A stretch of 64,000 bases of DNA from positions 119,453 to 183,452 of the forward strand of contig NZ_BEGX01000155.1 in assembly GCF_002583555.1 (NCBI RefSeq), read 5' to 3'. The DNA is from Pseudonocardia sp. N23. Its GTDB lineage: Bacteria > Actinomycetota > Actinomycetes > Mycobacteriales > Pseudonocardiaceae. The position numbers were made by a program, and so were the translations under genes. The notes below the pieces were generated by a model. The model was not told where the DNA came from. It searched no databases and was given only the letters and a program-made list of their open reading frames with translations. Shown here in pieces: positions 41,065-48,303 of the stretch (its first letter is position 1; the number at the start of each line of letters is the position of its first letter).

Positions 41065-41880
41065 GTGGCCGGAACGGGGAAGTCGCGGACGGTGGACCCG
41101 TCGTCGGTGGCGAAGGCATTCGACGTGCACGCCCGCACCTACGACAAGCTGGTCGGCGCGAATCCCGGGTACCACGAGCACCTGCGGTTGTCGGCCAAGC
41201 GGATGGGCATCGCGCCGCGTCCCGGGCTGCGGCTGCTCGACCTGGGGTGCGGGACGGGGGCGTCGACGGCGGCACTGCTCGACGCGGTGCCGGGCGCGCA
41301 GGTGACGGCGGTCGACGCGTCGGCGGAGATGCTCGGGCAGGCCCGGCGCAAGAACTGGCCGCCGGGGGTGCGGTTCGTGCACTCGCGGATGGAGGACCTC
41401 GACCGGGCCGGTGTGCAGGGCCCGTTCGACGGCATCCTCGCCGCCTATCTGGTGCGCAACCTGCGCGACCGCGACGCGGGTCTCGCGAAGATGCTCGAGC
41501 TGCTGGCGCCGGGCGCGCCGCTGGCCGTCCACGAGTACTCGGTACGCGACTCGGTGCGCAGCCGGTTGACGTGGAACCTGGTGTGCGGCATGGTGATCAT
41601 CCCGATGGGCAAGCTGCGCACGGGGTCCGGTGACATCTACCGGTACCTGCGGCGCAGCGTCGTGGAGTTCGACGGGGTGTCGGCGTTCAGCGACCGGATG
41701 GGCCGCGCGGGGTTCGAGGACATCCGGGTGCAGACGATGGACGGCTGGCAGACCCACGTCGTGCACACGTTCCTGGGCCGGCGCCCGACGCCCGCCGCAG
41801 ACGACCCGCTGCTCGACCCGGCGGTCGCCGAGGTGGAGACACCGCCGGAGGGCCTGGCTCAGCTCGACCGGACGGTGTAG
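41065..41880 (+). CDS. class I SAM-dependent methyltransferase (UbiE/CrtT-like)
   Basis: About 271 residues. Motif I is LRLLDLGCGTGASTAALLDA, then AVDASAEMLGQAR, FVHSRMEDL and FDGILAAYLVRNLRD. Proteins of this sort act on quinones or carotenoids. The start is uncertain: GTG 41065 has CAGTAT six bases upstream; GTG 41041 is an alternative. The last 22 bases overlap the 3' end of the convergent Rieske gene. In some streptomycetes a similar methyltransferase and a DUF5914 Rieske protein stand together near carotenoid genes, but no crt genes are seen here. Confidence 0.82.
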   Translation: MAGTGKSRTVDPSSVAKAFDVHARTYDKLVGANPGYHEHLRLSAKRMGIAPRPGLRLLDLGCGTGASTAALLDAVPGAQVTAVDASAEMLGQARRKNWPPGVRFVHSRMEDLDRAGVQGPFDGILAAYLVRNLRDRDAGLAKMLELLAPGAPLAVHEYSVRDSVRSRLTWNLVCGMVIIPMGKLRTGSGDIYRYLRRSVVEFDGVSAFSDRMGRAGFEDIRVQTMDGWQTHVVHTFLGRRPTPAADDPLLDPAVAEVETPPEGLAQLDRTV

Positions 41881-42833
41881 CGCCGCTCGGCGTAGTCCAT
41901 GTCGTCGCGCCACAGCCGCCGCGCGGTGCGTTCCATCAGTGGGCGCACGGCCCCCGCGACGCGGCGGACGTGACGGAACCCGGCCCGGTCCGAGGTGGCG
42001 ATCGTGGCCTCGATCATCGCGGTGCGGGGCAGCCCGTCGGGGCCGGGCCGCAGTGGTGTCGCGTGGGTCTCGACGACGCTGCCGGTGCCCTCGCCGTCGA
42101 CGATCTCCATGGTGACGGTGCGCGGGTCGGGGCAGGTGAACGCGGCGTGCACGGGCACCCCGAACCGCTGCGACACCCGGAACGTCACCTCGACGAGAAA
42201 CCGGTCCTGCGCGGGCGGGCAGCCGCGCGGCGGCGCCGACACCACACGCAGTGACGCGAACGAGTACGGGTGCAGCCACGCCCCGTGCCACGGGTCGAGC
42301 CGGTTGGCGACGATGTCGCGCGGCTCGCACCGCCCGACGACGGTCGCGACCGCCGACAACGAGCTCTCGATCGGCGGTCGCGGCCCGAGGAAGGGGGCCT
42401 CCGACGGAGACGGACCGGGGAGCTGCACCCAGGCGAGCACGCCGTCGTCGTGGGCCGGGAAGGTGCGCCAGCCGGGCCGGCCGCCGGGCGGCAGCGCCAG
42501 CCCGTGCCAGCGGCAGACGAGGGCGCCGTCGTGGACGGGGGCGTCGCACAGCGCGGCGCCCAGGTGCGGGCAGGCCCCGGGCCCGGCGTGCAGGGTGCCG
42601 TCGCCGTCGCGCCAGGCGACGACCTCGCGCCCGTCGACGATCCGGCCGAACGCCGCGCCGCCCGTGACCTCGCGGCTGCCCGCCAGGACGAACCAGCCTC
42701 CGCCCGGCCGGTCGAGCGCCCGCTGCAGGGCGGCGTCGATCAGTGCGGGGGAGGCGTCGTGCCAGGCCGGCTCCTGCCGGTCCCACGCGGGGGTGCGCAG
42801 CCGGCGCAGCGGGTTGAGGGGCCGGTCCTTCAC
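41859..42833 (-). CDS. Rieske [2Fe-2S] protein with DUF5914-like C-terminus
   Basis: A 324-residue protein with a Rieske cluster motif CPHLG and CRWHG (Cys-X-His ... Cys-X2-His). The C-terminal half has NRLDPWHGAWLHPYSF and lacks the Asp-His-His triad I would expect in ring-hydroxylating oxygenases, fitting the DUF5914 group. I chose GTG 42833 because TAGCCT (42846-42841) lies seven bases upstream; GTG 42860 is possible. It probably accepts electrons to oxidise an isoprenoid or aromatic compound; the substrate is unknown. Confidence 0.8.
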   Translation of the reverse strand: MKDRPLNPLRRLRTPAWDRQEPAWHDASPALIDAALQRALDRPGGGWFVLAGSREVTGGAAFGRIVDGREVVAWRDGDGTLHAGPGACPHLGAALCDAPVHDGALVCRWHGLALPPGGRPGWRTFPAHDDGVLAWVQLPGPSPSEAPFLGPRPPIESSLSAVATVVGRCEPRDIVANRLDPWHGAWLHPYSFASLRVVSAPPRGCPPAQDRFLVEVTFRVSQRFGVPVHAAFTCPDPRTVTMEIVDGEGTGSVVETHATPLRPGPDGLPRTAMIEATIATSDRAGFRHVRRVAGAVRPLMERTARRLWRDDMDYAERRYTVRSS

Positions 42834-42878
42834 CTGGCCGAGGCTAGCGCCGGTGGCCACGCCGTGCGCCCCGGCGCC

Positions 42879-44003
42879 CTACAGCCAGCCGTTCCTGCGG
42901 AAGTTGCGGTACAGCAATCCACAGATCAGCCCGATCGAGACGATCACCATGGGGTAGCCGAAGTTCCAGTGCAGCTCGGGCATCACGTCGAAGTTCATGC
43001 CGTAGATGCCCGCGATCATCGTCGGCACCGAGATCAGGCCCGCGTACGCGGTGATCTTCCGCATGTCGTTGTTCTGCCGCATGCTGATCCGGGCGAGCAT
43101 CGCGTCGACCAGCGTCGTCAGGATCTCGTTGAAGCCCGCGACCCGTTCGGCGACGGTCGAGAGGTGGTCGTCGACGTTGCGGAAGTACGACCGCACCTCG
43201 TGCGGCACCAGCGACGAGAAGCCCTCGGTCAGCTTGTGCATCGGCGCGACCAGCGGCATCACCGCGCGCCGCAGCTCCAGCACCTCGCGCTTCATGACGT
43301 AGATCTGCTCGGCGTCCATCGTCGAGCGCGGGGTGAAGACCTCGGCCTCCATCTCGTCGATGTCGTCCTCGATGGCCTCGGTGACCTCGAGGTAGCTGTC
43401 GACGACGTGGTCGGCGATCGCGTGCAGCACCGACGCCGGGCCGAGGGCGAGCTGCTCGGGGTCGGCCTCCAGCTTGTGCCGCACGTCGCGCAGCCCGGAG
43501 TGACGGCCGTGCCGGACGGTGATCACGAAGTCACGGCCGACGAACACCATGACCTCGCCGGTCTCGACGAGCTCGTGGGCGGTCGTCGGTTCGGCGTGCC
43601 CGACGTAGCAGACCGTCTTGAGCACCATGAACAACGTGTCGTCGTAGCGTTCGAGCTTGGGCCGCTGGTGGGCGTTGACCGCGTCCTCGACGGCGAGCTC
43701 GTGCAGCCCGAACGTCTCAGCGATGCCGTTGATCTGCTCGTCGGACGGCTCGTGCAGGCCGATCCACACGAACCCCTCGTCGCGGCGGCGGACCTCCTCG
43801 ATGGCGGCGTCGTGCGCCCAGCGGCCGTCGAGCCGCTTCCCGTCGACGTACACCGCACAGTCGACGACGTAGGCCGACATGGGGACCCGCAGCTTCTTGG
43901 GCAGTGTCGTCGGTGGCCGGCCCCCCAGCCGGTTGCGTGCGCTCGCACGGATGACGGGGCGGATCGAGGACAGCGGCGGCATCGGGGCCTCCAGGCCTGG
44001 CAA
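42879..44003 (-). CDS. corA: CorA-type Mg2+/Co2+ channel
   Basis: A 374-residue CorA protein: large cytoplasmic domain with VWIGLHEPSDEQINGIAETF and FVGRDFVITVRHG, the stalk helix (DVVDSYLEVTEAIEDDIDEM), and two C-terminal transmembrane helices with the signature GIYGMNFDVMPEL pore loop. It lets Mg2+ in down its gradient. Ortholog by position of Rv1239c, the last of the first syntenic block. An in-frame ATG seven codons later (43982) is an alternative start. The upstream region contains GC-rich hairpins that might form a leader. Confidence 0.93.
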   Translation of the reverse strand: MPGLEAPMPPLSSIRPVIRASARNRLGGRPPTTLPKKLRVPMSAYVVDCAVYVDGKRLDGRWAHDAAIEEVRRRDEGFVWIGLHEPSDEQINGIAETFGLHELAVEDAVNAHQRPKLERYDDTLFMVLKTVCYVGHAEPTTAHELVETGEVMVFVGRDFVITVRHGRHSGLRDVRHKLEADPEQLALGPASVLHAIADHVVDSYLEVTEAIEDDIDEMEAEVFTPRSTMDAEQIYVMKREVLELRRAVMPLVAPMHKLTEGFSSLVPHEVRSYFRNVDDHLSTVAERVAGFNEILTTLVDAMLARISMRQNNDMRKITAYAGLISVPTMIAGIYGMNFDVMPELHWNFGYPMVIVSIGLICGLLYRNFRRNGWL

Positions 44004-44085
44004 GGCACAGGGCGGTGTCGCCGTCGATCGTCGACCAGCGATGCCCTGTACGGGACACGACGTGACTCACGTCCCTGCCGGGCAC

Positions 44086-44110
44086 CCGGCCGGCTGTCTC
44101 AACCGGCCGG
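44086..44110. promoter_or_regulatory. GC-rich hairpin in the corA / maoC divergent region
   Basis: Two copies of CCGGCCGG (44086-44093 and 44103-44110) flank a 9-base loop; a second stem, CCGTCCG/CGGACGG, lies near 44210-44230. They lie in the 272-base space between divergent corA and the hydratase gene and might structure the corA leader. TTAGAT near 44244 may be a -10 for the hydratase gene. No known Mg2+ riboswitch is recognised. Confidence 0.4.
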
Positions 44111-44275
44111 CGAGGACCGTTCCGCGGGGACGCGGCAACTACTGCAACCGGGTGCCGTCGGCACCACGCCCACCTCCTTCGCGCTGCTCCGCCGGTGTGA
44201 CGAAAGTGGCCGTCCGAGCGGCCGGACGGGCCCAACTCCGCACGTTAGATTACCCGCGCACCTTGTGATTCGGCG

Positions 44276-44794
44276 ATGGAGGCGAAGACGTTGCAGTTCG
44301 GTCGGTACTTCGAGGAATTCGAGGTCGGTGCGGTGTACAAGCACTGGCCGGGCAAAACGGTCACCGAGTACGACGACCACCTGTTCTGCCTCATCACGAT
44401 GAACCACCATCCCCTCCACATGGACGTGCACTACGCGGAGGAGACGACGGACTTCGGCAAGAACGTCGTCGTCGGCAACTACGTGTACTCGCTGCTGCTG
44501 GGCATGTCGGTGGCCGACGTCTCCGGCAAGGCGATCGCGAACCTCGAGGTCGAGTCGCTCAAGCACACCAAGCCGACCTTCCACGGCGACACCATCTACG
44601 GCGAGACCCGGGTGCTCGACAAGACCGAGTCGAAGTCGAAGGACGACCGTGGCATCGTCCACGTCGAGACGATCGGCTACAAGCAGGACGGCACCGTCGT
44701 GTGCACGTTCCGGCGCAAGGTGATGGTCCCGAAGCGGTCCTACGGCGACACCCGCGGCGGCGAGCAGCCCGGCCGCCCGGTCCCGCAGGTCTGA
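44276..44794 (+). CDS. MaoC-family hydratase
   Basis: A 172-residue hot-dog-fold protein: GKTVTEYDDHLFCLITMNHH-PLHMD contains the MaoC catalytic loop with the NxHPLHxD pattern, followed by VVVGNYVYSLLLGMSVADVS, NLEVESLKHTKPTFHGDTIY and GETRVLDKTESKS. It resembles actinobacterial enoyl/mesaconyl-CoA hydratases such as Rv2499c. In M. tuberculosis the equivalents of this gene and of the CoA-ester lyase and acyl-CoA dehydrogenase at 29731-31927 are adjacent (Rv2498c-Rv2500c), so it may act with them. Ends 13 bases from the convergent Nudix gene. Confidence 0.87.
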   Translation: MEAKTLQFGRYFEEFEVGAVYKHWPGKTVTEYDDHLFCLITMNHHPLHMDVHYAEETTDFGKNVVVGNYVYSLLLGMSVADVSGKAIANLEVESLKHTKPTFHGDTIYGETRVLDKTESKSKDDRGIVHVETIGYKQDGTVVCTFRRKVMVPKRSYGDTRGGEQPGRPVPQV

Positions 44795-44807
44795 GCGCGG
44801 GCCGGCC

Positions 44808-45203
44808 TCAGCGCGGCAGGACGCCCCAGCCGCCGAGGGTCTCGGCGAGCTCGTCGACCAACGGAAGCGCCGCGAACTCCGCCGCGTCGACCCAACGGGC
44901 GTCCGCCGCGTCGTCGCCGGCGCGCAGCGTCCCGCCGATGGCACGAGCGGAGTAGTCCGCGATGTCGTAGTCCCCGCGGCGCACCCGGCCCACGAGCGGG
45001 CCGGGCTCGACCACGAGCCCGGTCTCCTCGGCCAGCTCCCTGACCAGGGCTTCCGCGTCCGTCTCGCCGGACTCGACCCTGCCTCCGGGCACCGACCACA
45101 GGCCGGCGCCGGGCTCGTTGGTCCGCTGGACGAGGAGCAATCGGCCATCGGTGTCATGGACGATTGCACCCACACAGGGTACGTGTCGGCTACGTTGGGT
45201 CAT
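44808..45203 (-). CDS. Nudix hydrolase
   Basis: A 131-residue Nudix protein. The box GGRVESGETDAEALVRELAE-ETGL fits GX5EX7REUXEEXGU fully, so Mg2+-dependent cleavage of a nucleoside diphosphate derivative is expected; MutT-like cleaning and NADH or sugar-nucleotide hydrolysis are equally possible. I chose ATG 45203, with TACCGT (45217-45212) eight bases upstream and no ribosome site, over an in-frame start eight codons earlier that would contain that promoter. Confidence 0.9.
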   Translation of the reverse strand: MTQRSRHVPCVGAIVHDTDGRLLLVQRTNEPGAGLWSVPGGRVESGETDAEALVRELAEETGLVVEPGPLVGRVRRGDYDIADYSARAIGGTLRAGDDAADARWVDAAEFAALPLVDELAETLGGWGVLPR

Positions 45204-45304
45204 CGATTGGAACGGTACGCTGCCCACGTGGCCGGTACCTCGACGACCGTCGTACCGGTAGAAATGATCATGTCAGCAACGGTTCATGCCGGAACGGGGT
45301 CCTG

Positions 45305-45466
45305 GTGAACGTGAAGAAGATCGTCGGCATTCTCGCGATCGCTCTCGTGATCTTCTTCATCGTGACGTCGCCGACCGGGGCCGCGGGCTTCCTGTCGAGT
45401 CTGGGCAACATCCTCAGCAACGCGGCGTCGTCGATCATCACATTCTTCACGTCCGTGTTCAGCTGA
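45305..45466 (+). CDS. 53-residue hydrophobic membrane peptide
   Basis: A short frame starting with GTG 45305: VNVKKIVGILAIALVIFFIV, then TSPTGAAGFLSSLGNILSNA and ASSIITFFTSVFS. It has one basic-flanked transmembrane helix and a second amphipathic, serine-rich segment. Codon use is GC3-rich and consistent with a gene. It ends four bases before the PH-domain gene and is probably cotranscribed. Small proteins of this look are common in actinobacteria next to PH-domain membrane proteins; I know no function. The upstream GGGG is a weak ribosome site. Confidence 0.65.
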   Translation: MNVKKIVGILAIALVIFFIVTSPTGAAGFLSSLGNILSNAASSIITFFTSVFS

Positions 45467-45470
45467 TCCC

Positions 45471-46007
45471 GTGCTGGCCCCCCGGGAGATCGACGAGTAC
45501 CTGCTCCCCACGGAGCGGCGGGTCATCCGCGTGCGCCAGCACTGGGCGGTGATGAGCAAGCACATCCTGCAGACGGGGCTGTTCCTCGCCCTGATGATCG
45601 TCATCCAGGTCAACCTGCCCGAGAACATCATCGTCGACAACCTGACGTTCTACCTGTCGCTCGTGGCGCTGATGCGCTTCACGGTCCTCACGATGCTCTG
45701 GTGGATCGAGCGGATCGTCATCACCGACAAGCGGGTGATGCTGGCGCAGGGGATCATCGTCCACAACGTCGGCATGATGCCGCTGGGCAAGGTCACCGAC
45801 CTCACGTTCCGGCGCACGCTCGCCGGCCGCACCCTCGGGTACGGGACGATGGTCGTCGAGTCCGCCGGCCAGATCCAGGCGCTCAACAAGATCGACTACA
45901 TGCCCAGGCCCGAGGAGATCTACGAAGCCCTCTCCGAGCTGGTGTTCGGGGAGAAGGGCAAGACCCGCGCCACGGGCATGCTGTCGCGGCCGCGCTGGCG
46001 GCGCTGA
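45471..46007 (+). CDS. bacterial PH-domain membrane protein
   Basis: A 178-residue protein with two transmembrane helices (ILQTGLFLALMIVIQVNL and LTFYLSLVALMRFTVLTMLW) followed by a bPH2 domain, ERIVITDKRVMLAQGIIVHN ... VTDLTFRRTLAGRTLGYGTM. The IT(D/N)KRV motif is typical of this YdbS-like family. Its role is probably at the membrane surface, with unknown ligand. It begins at GTG 45471, four bases after the small membrane peptide. Confidence 0.85.
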   Translation: MLAPREIDEYLLPTERRVIRVRQHWAVMSKHILQTGLFLALMIVIQVNLPENIIVDNLTFYLSLVALMRFTVLTMLWWIERIVITDKRVMLAQGIIVHNVGMMPLGKVTDLTFRRTLAGRTLGYGTMVVESAGQIQALNKIDYMPRPEEIYEALSELVFGEKGKTRATGMLSRPRWRR

Positions 46008-46063
46008 GCCGGCCCGTCCGTGTCGCGGGGGCGTCCGCGGCGGCCGCGGGATAGCGTCGAGCG

Positions 46064-46927
46064 GTGCCCCGTATCGACCTCCACAGCCATTCGACGGCCT
46101 CCGACGGCACCGACTCGCCCGAGGAGCTGATCGCTGTGGCCGCGGCAGCCGGGGTCGACGTCCTGGCCGTCACCGACCACGACACCACCAGCGGCTGGGA
46201 GCGCGCCGCGGCGGTGCTACCCGCCGGGATGCGGCTGGTGCGGGGTGCGGAGTTCTCCTGTGTGTCCGACGACGGGCGTGGCGGCCGGGTGTCGGTGCAC
46301 CTGCTCGGGTACCTGTTCGACCCCGCCCACCCCGCGATCGCGGCCGAGCAGGAACGGCTGCGGGGCGAACGCGTCGAACGGCTGCGCGGGATGACGGCGA
46401 AGATGGCCGACGCGGGCTACCCCGTCGACACCGACCAGGTGTTCGCGCTGCTGCCGGAGGGGGCGTCGGCGGGCAGGCCGCACCTGGCGCGCGCGCTCGT
46501 CGCCGCCGGGGTCGTCGAGTCGGTCGACCAGGCCTTCGCCGAGCTGCTCTACACCGGCAGCCCCTACTACGTGCCGAAGTCCGACACCCCCGTGCGGACG
46601 GCAGTCGAGATGATCCGGGACGCCGGCGGGGTCAGCGTGTTCGCACACCCGCTGGCGCGCAAGCGCGGCCGGGTCGTGGAGCTGTCGGTCGTCGCCGACC
46701 TGGCCGCCGCCGGGCTCACCGGCGTGGAGGTCGACCACCGGGACCACGCCCCCGACGACCGGGCGCTGCTGCGCGGGCTCGCCGCCGAGACCGGGCTGCT
46801 CACCACCGGCTCCAGCGACTACCACGGCACCAACAAGACGATCCCGATCGGCGCCGAGACCACCGACCCCGACGTGTTCGACGCCCTGGTGGCACGGGCC
46901 CGTGGCGTCGAGGTCCTCACCGGCTGA
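46064..46927 (+). CDS. PHP-domain phosphoesterase
   Basis: A 287-residue PHP protein: RIDLHSHSTASDGTDSPEEL (HxH metal motif and substrate DG), DVLAVTDHDTTSGWERAA, ACRxE-like RGAEFSC, FAHPLARKRG and the final SSDYHGTNK. The composition fits RNase AM / YciV-type 3',5'-nucleoside bisphosphate phosphatases that remove nucleotides from RNA 5' ends and recycle pAp. GTG 46064 has TAGCGT (46052-46057) six bases upstream. Confidence 0.88.
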   Translation: MPRIDLHSHSTASDGTDSPEELIAVAAAAGVDVLAVTDHDTTSGWERAAAVLPAGMRLVRGAEFSCVSDDGRGGRVSVHLLGYLFDPAHPAIAAEQERLRGERVERLRGMTAKMADAGYPVDTDQVFALLPEGASAGRPHLARALVAAGVVESVDQAFAELLYTGSPYYVPKSDTPVRTAVEMIRDAGGVSVFAHPLARKRGRVVELSVVADLAAAGLTGVEVDHRDHAPDDRALLRGLAAETGLLTTGSSDYHGTNKTIPIGAETTDPDVFDALVARARGVEVLTG

Positions 46928-46960
46928 GGCCCGCCCGCGCACGGCCGATACCGTGGCCGC

Positions 46961-47854
46961 ATGGGTGCGGACACCGGGCAGCTCGGGTTCGACCTCGGCG
47001 TCGACGTCCGGCCCCTGCCCCGGGTCACCCCCGCCCGCCTCGCGAGCTGGGAGAGCTGCCCCCGCCGGTTCCGGATGGCCTACATCGACCGGCCGGCGCC
47101 CGCCCGCGGCGGCGCCTGGGCCCACCACACCCTCGGCGCGGTCGTGCACCTGGCGCTGCGCGCCCTGTTCGACCTGCCCGCCCGCGCCCGCACCCCTGAG
47201 GCCGCCGAGGCCCTCCTGGACCGCAACTGGTCGGCCGAGGGCTACCGCGACAGTGCCCAGTCCGCCCGGTACCGCACCGCGGCGCGCGGCTGGCTCGCCG
47301 CCTACACCGCCGACCACGAGCTCCACGACCCGACGGCCGCGCCCGCGGGCGTCGAACGCTGGGTGTCGGAGACCGTCGGGGCGGGGGAGCGGCGGCTCGT
47401 CGCCGAGGGCCGGGTCGACCGCATCGACACCCGTGGCGCGGACGCGGTCGTCGTCGACTACAAGACCGGCAGGCACGTCCCCACCGACGACGACGCCCGC
47501 GACTCCCGCGCGCTCGCGCTCTACGCCGCCGCCACCGGCGCCGCGCTGCACCGGCCGTGCCGTCGCGTCGAGCTGCACCACGTGCCGACGGGTCACGTCG
47601 CGGTCTGGGAGCACGACGACGCGTCGATGCGCGCCCACCTGGACGCCGCGCACGGCCTGGCCACGGCCGCCGCCGACGCCGGCGACGCCCTCGCCGCCGG
47701 TGGCGACCCCGAGGCGCTGTTCCCGCCCCGCACGTCGCCCGCCTGCGCCACCTGCGACGTGCGCAGGCACTGCCCCGAGGGGCGCGCTGCCGCGCCGTCC
47801 CCGCAGCCCTGGGCGTACCTGCGCGACCTCCCCGGCGCCGAGGGGGCCGCGTGA
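46961..47854 (+). CDS. RecB/Cas4-like PD-(D/E)XK nuclease with Fe-S cluster
   Basis: A 297-residue nuclease. The catalytic core is GRVDRIDTRGADAVVVDYKT (Asp ... DxK). One N-terminal Cys (SWESCPRRF) and three C-terminal Cys (CATCDVRRHC) have the arrangement of the 4Fe-4S clusters that brace AddB, Cas4 and similar RecB-like nucleases. It is a stand-alone exonuclease domain, probably in DNA repair. No CRISPR array or cas genes are nearby, so a Cas4 role is unlikely. ATG 46961 has TACCGT (46949-46954) six bases upstream. Confidence 0.87.
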   Translation: MGADTGQLGFDLGVDVRPLPRVTPARLASWESCPRRFRMAYIDRPAPARGGAWAHHTLGAVVHLALRALFDLPARARTPEAAEALLDRNWSAEGYRDSAQSARYRTAARGWLAAYTADHELHDPTAAPAGVERWVSETVGAGERRLVAEGRVDRIDTRGADAVVVDYKTGRHVPTDDDARDSRALALYAAATGAALHRPCRRVELHHVPTGHVAVWEHDDASMRAHLDAAHGLATAAADAGDALAAGGDPEALFPPRTSPACATCDVRRHCPEGRAAAPSPQPWAYLRDLPGAEGAA

Positions 47855-48138
47855 CCCGGCCGGCGACGTCGGGACGGCTGCTGCGCGGCCTGTCGGGCAT
47901 CGTCGCGGGTGGTCTCGTCGCGCTGTTCGTGGTGCTGCTCGTCGGCTGGACGCTCACCACCCGCACCGGGTCCGCCGGGCCGGGGACGGCGATGCTCGCC
48001 GGGCACGGCCTGGCCGCGGCCGCCGCCGTCGTCGCCCAGGTGGTCGCGGACCGGCGCCGCGACGGCGTCGCGACGCTGTGCTCGGTCGGCGTCGTCGCGG
48101 TCGGGCTCGTCGTGCTGTGCGGCTTCTGGCTCTTCTGA
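47851..48138 (+). CDS. small membrane protein
   Basis: A 95-residue protein with three hydrophobic segments (GIVAGGLVALFVVLLVGWTL, LAGHGLAAAAAVVAQVVA, LCSVGVVAVGLVVLCGFWLF). GTG 47851 overlaps the nuclease stop (GTGA), so it is coupled to the RecB-like gene. I do not recognise a named family; similar short membrane proteins occur in actinobacteria. A convergent inverted repeat follows. Confidence 0.75.
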   Translation: MTRPATSGRLLRGLSGIVAGGLVALFVVLLVGWTLTTRTGSAGPGTAMLAGHGLAAAAAVVAQVVADRRRDGVATLCSVGVVAVGLVVLCGFWLF

Positions 48139-48163
48139 CCGTACGACAGCCCGGCACGAGCCA

Positions 48164-48225
48164 CGCCGAGTTCGACCTCAGACTTCTTCGGTCATGTCGG
48201 AACCGGTCTCACGTCGAACTCGGCG
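48164..48225. repeat. inverted repeat, family E
   Basis: CGCCGAGTTCGACCTCAGAC (48164-48183) and GTCTCACGTCGAACTCGGCG (48206-48225) form 20-base arms with two mismatches around a 22-base loop. It lies between convergent genes and is a likely bidirectional terminator or REP-like element. Confidence 0.8.
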
Positions 48226-48303
48226 GAGGGTCCGGCGCGCGTCCGGCTCGGTCACGCGTCCGGCTCGGTCATGGGCGTCCGGCACGGTCAGGACGGGGCC
48301 CGG

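Noticed and set aside
46961..47854. Cas4 and a CRISPR locus
   Set aside because: The Fe-S PD-(D/E)XK nuclease has no cas neighbours, and no repeat-spacer array was seen anywhere in the window.
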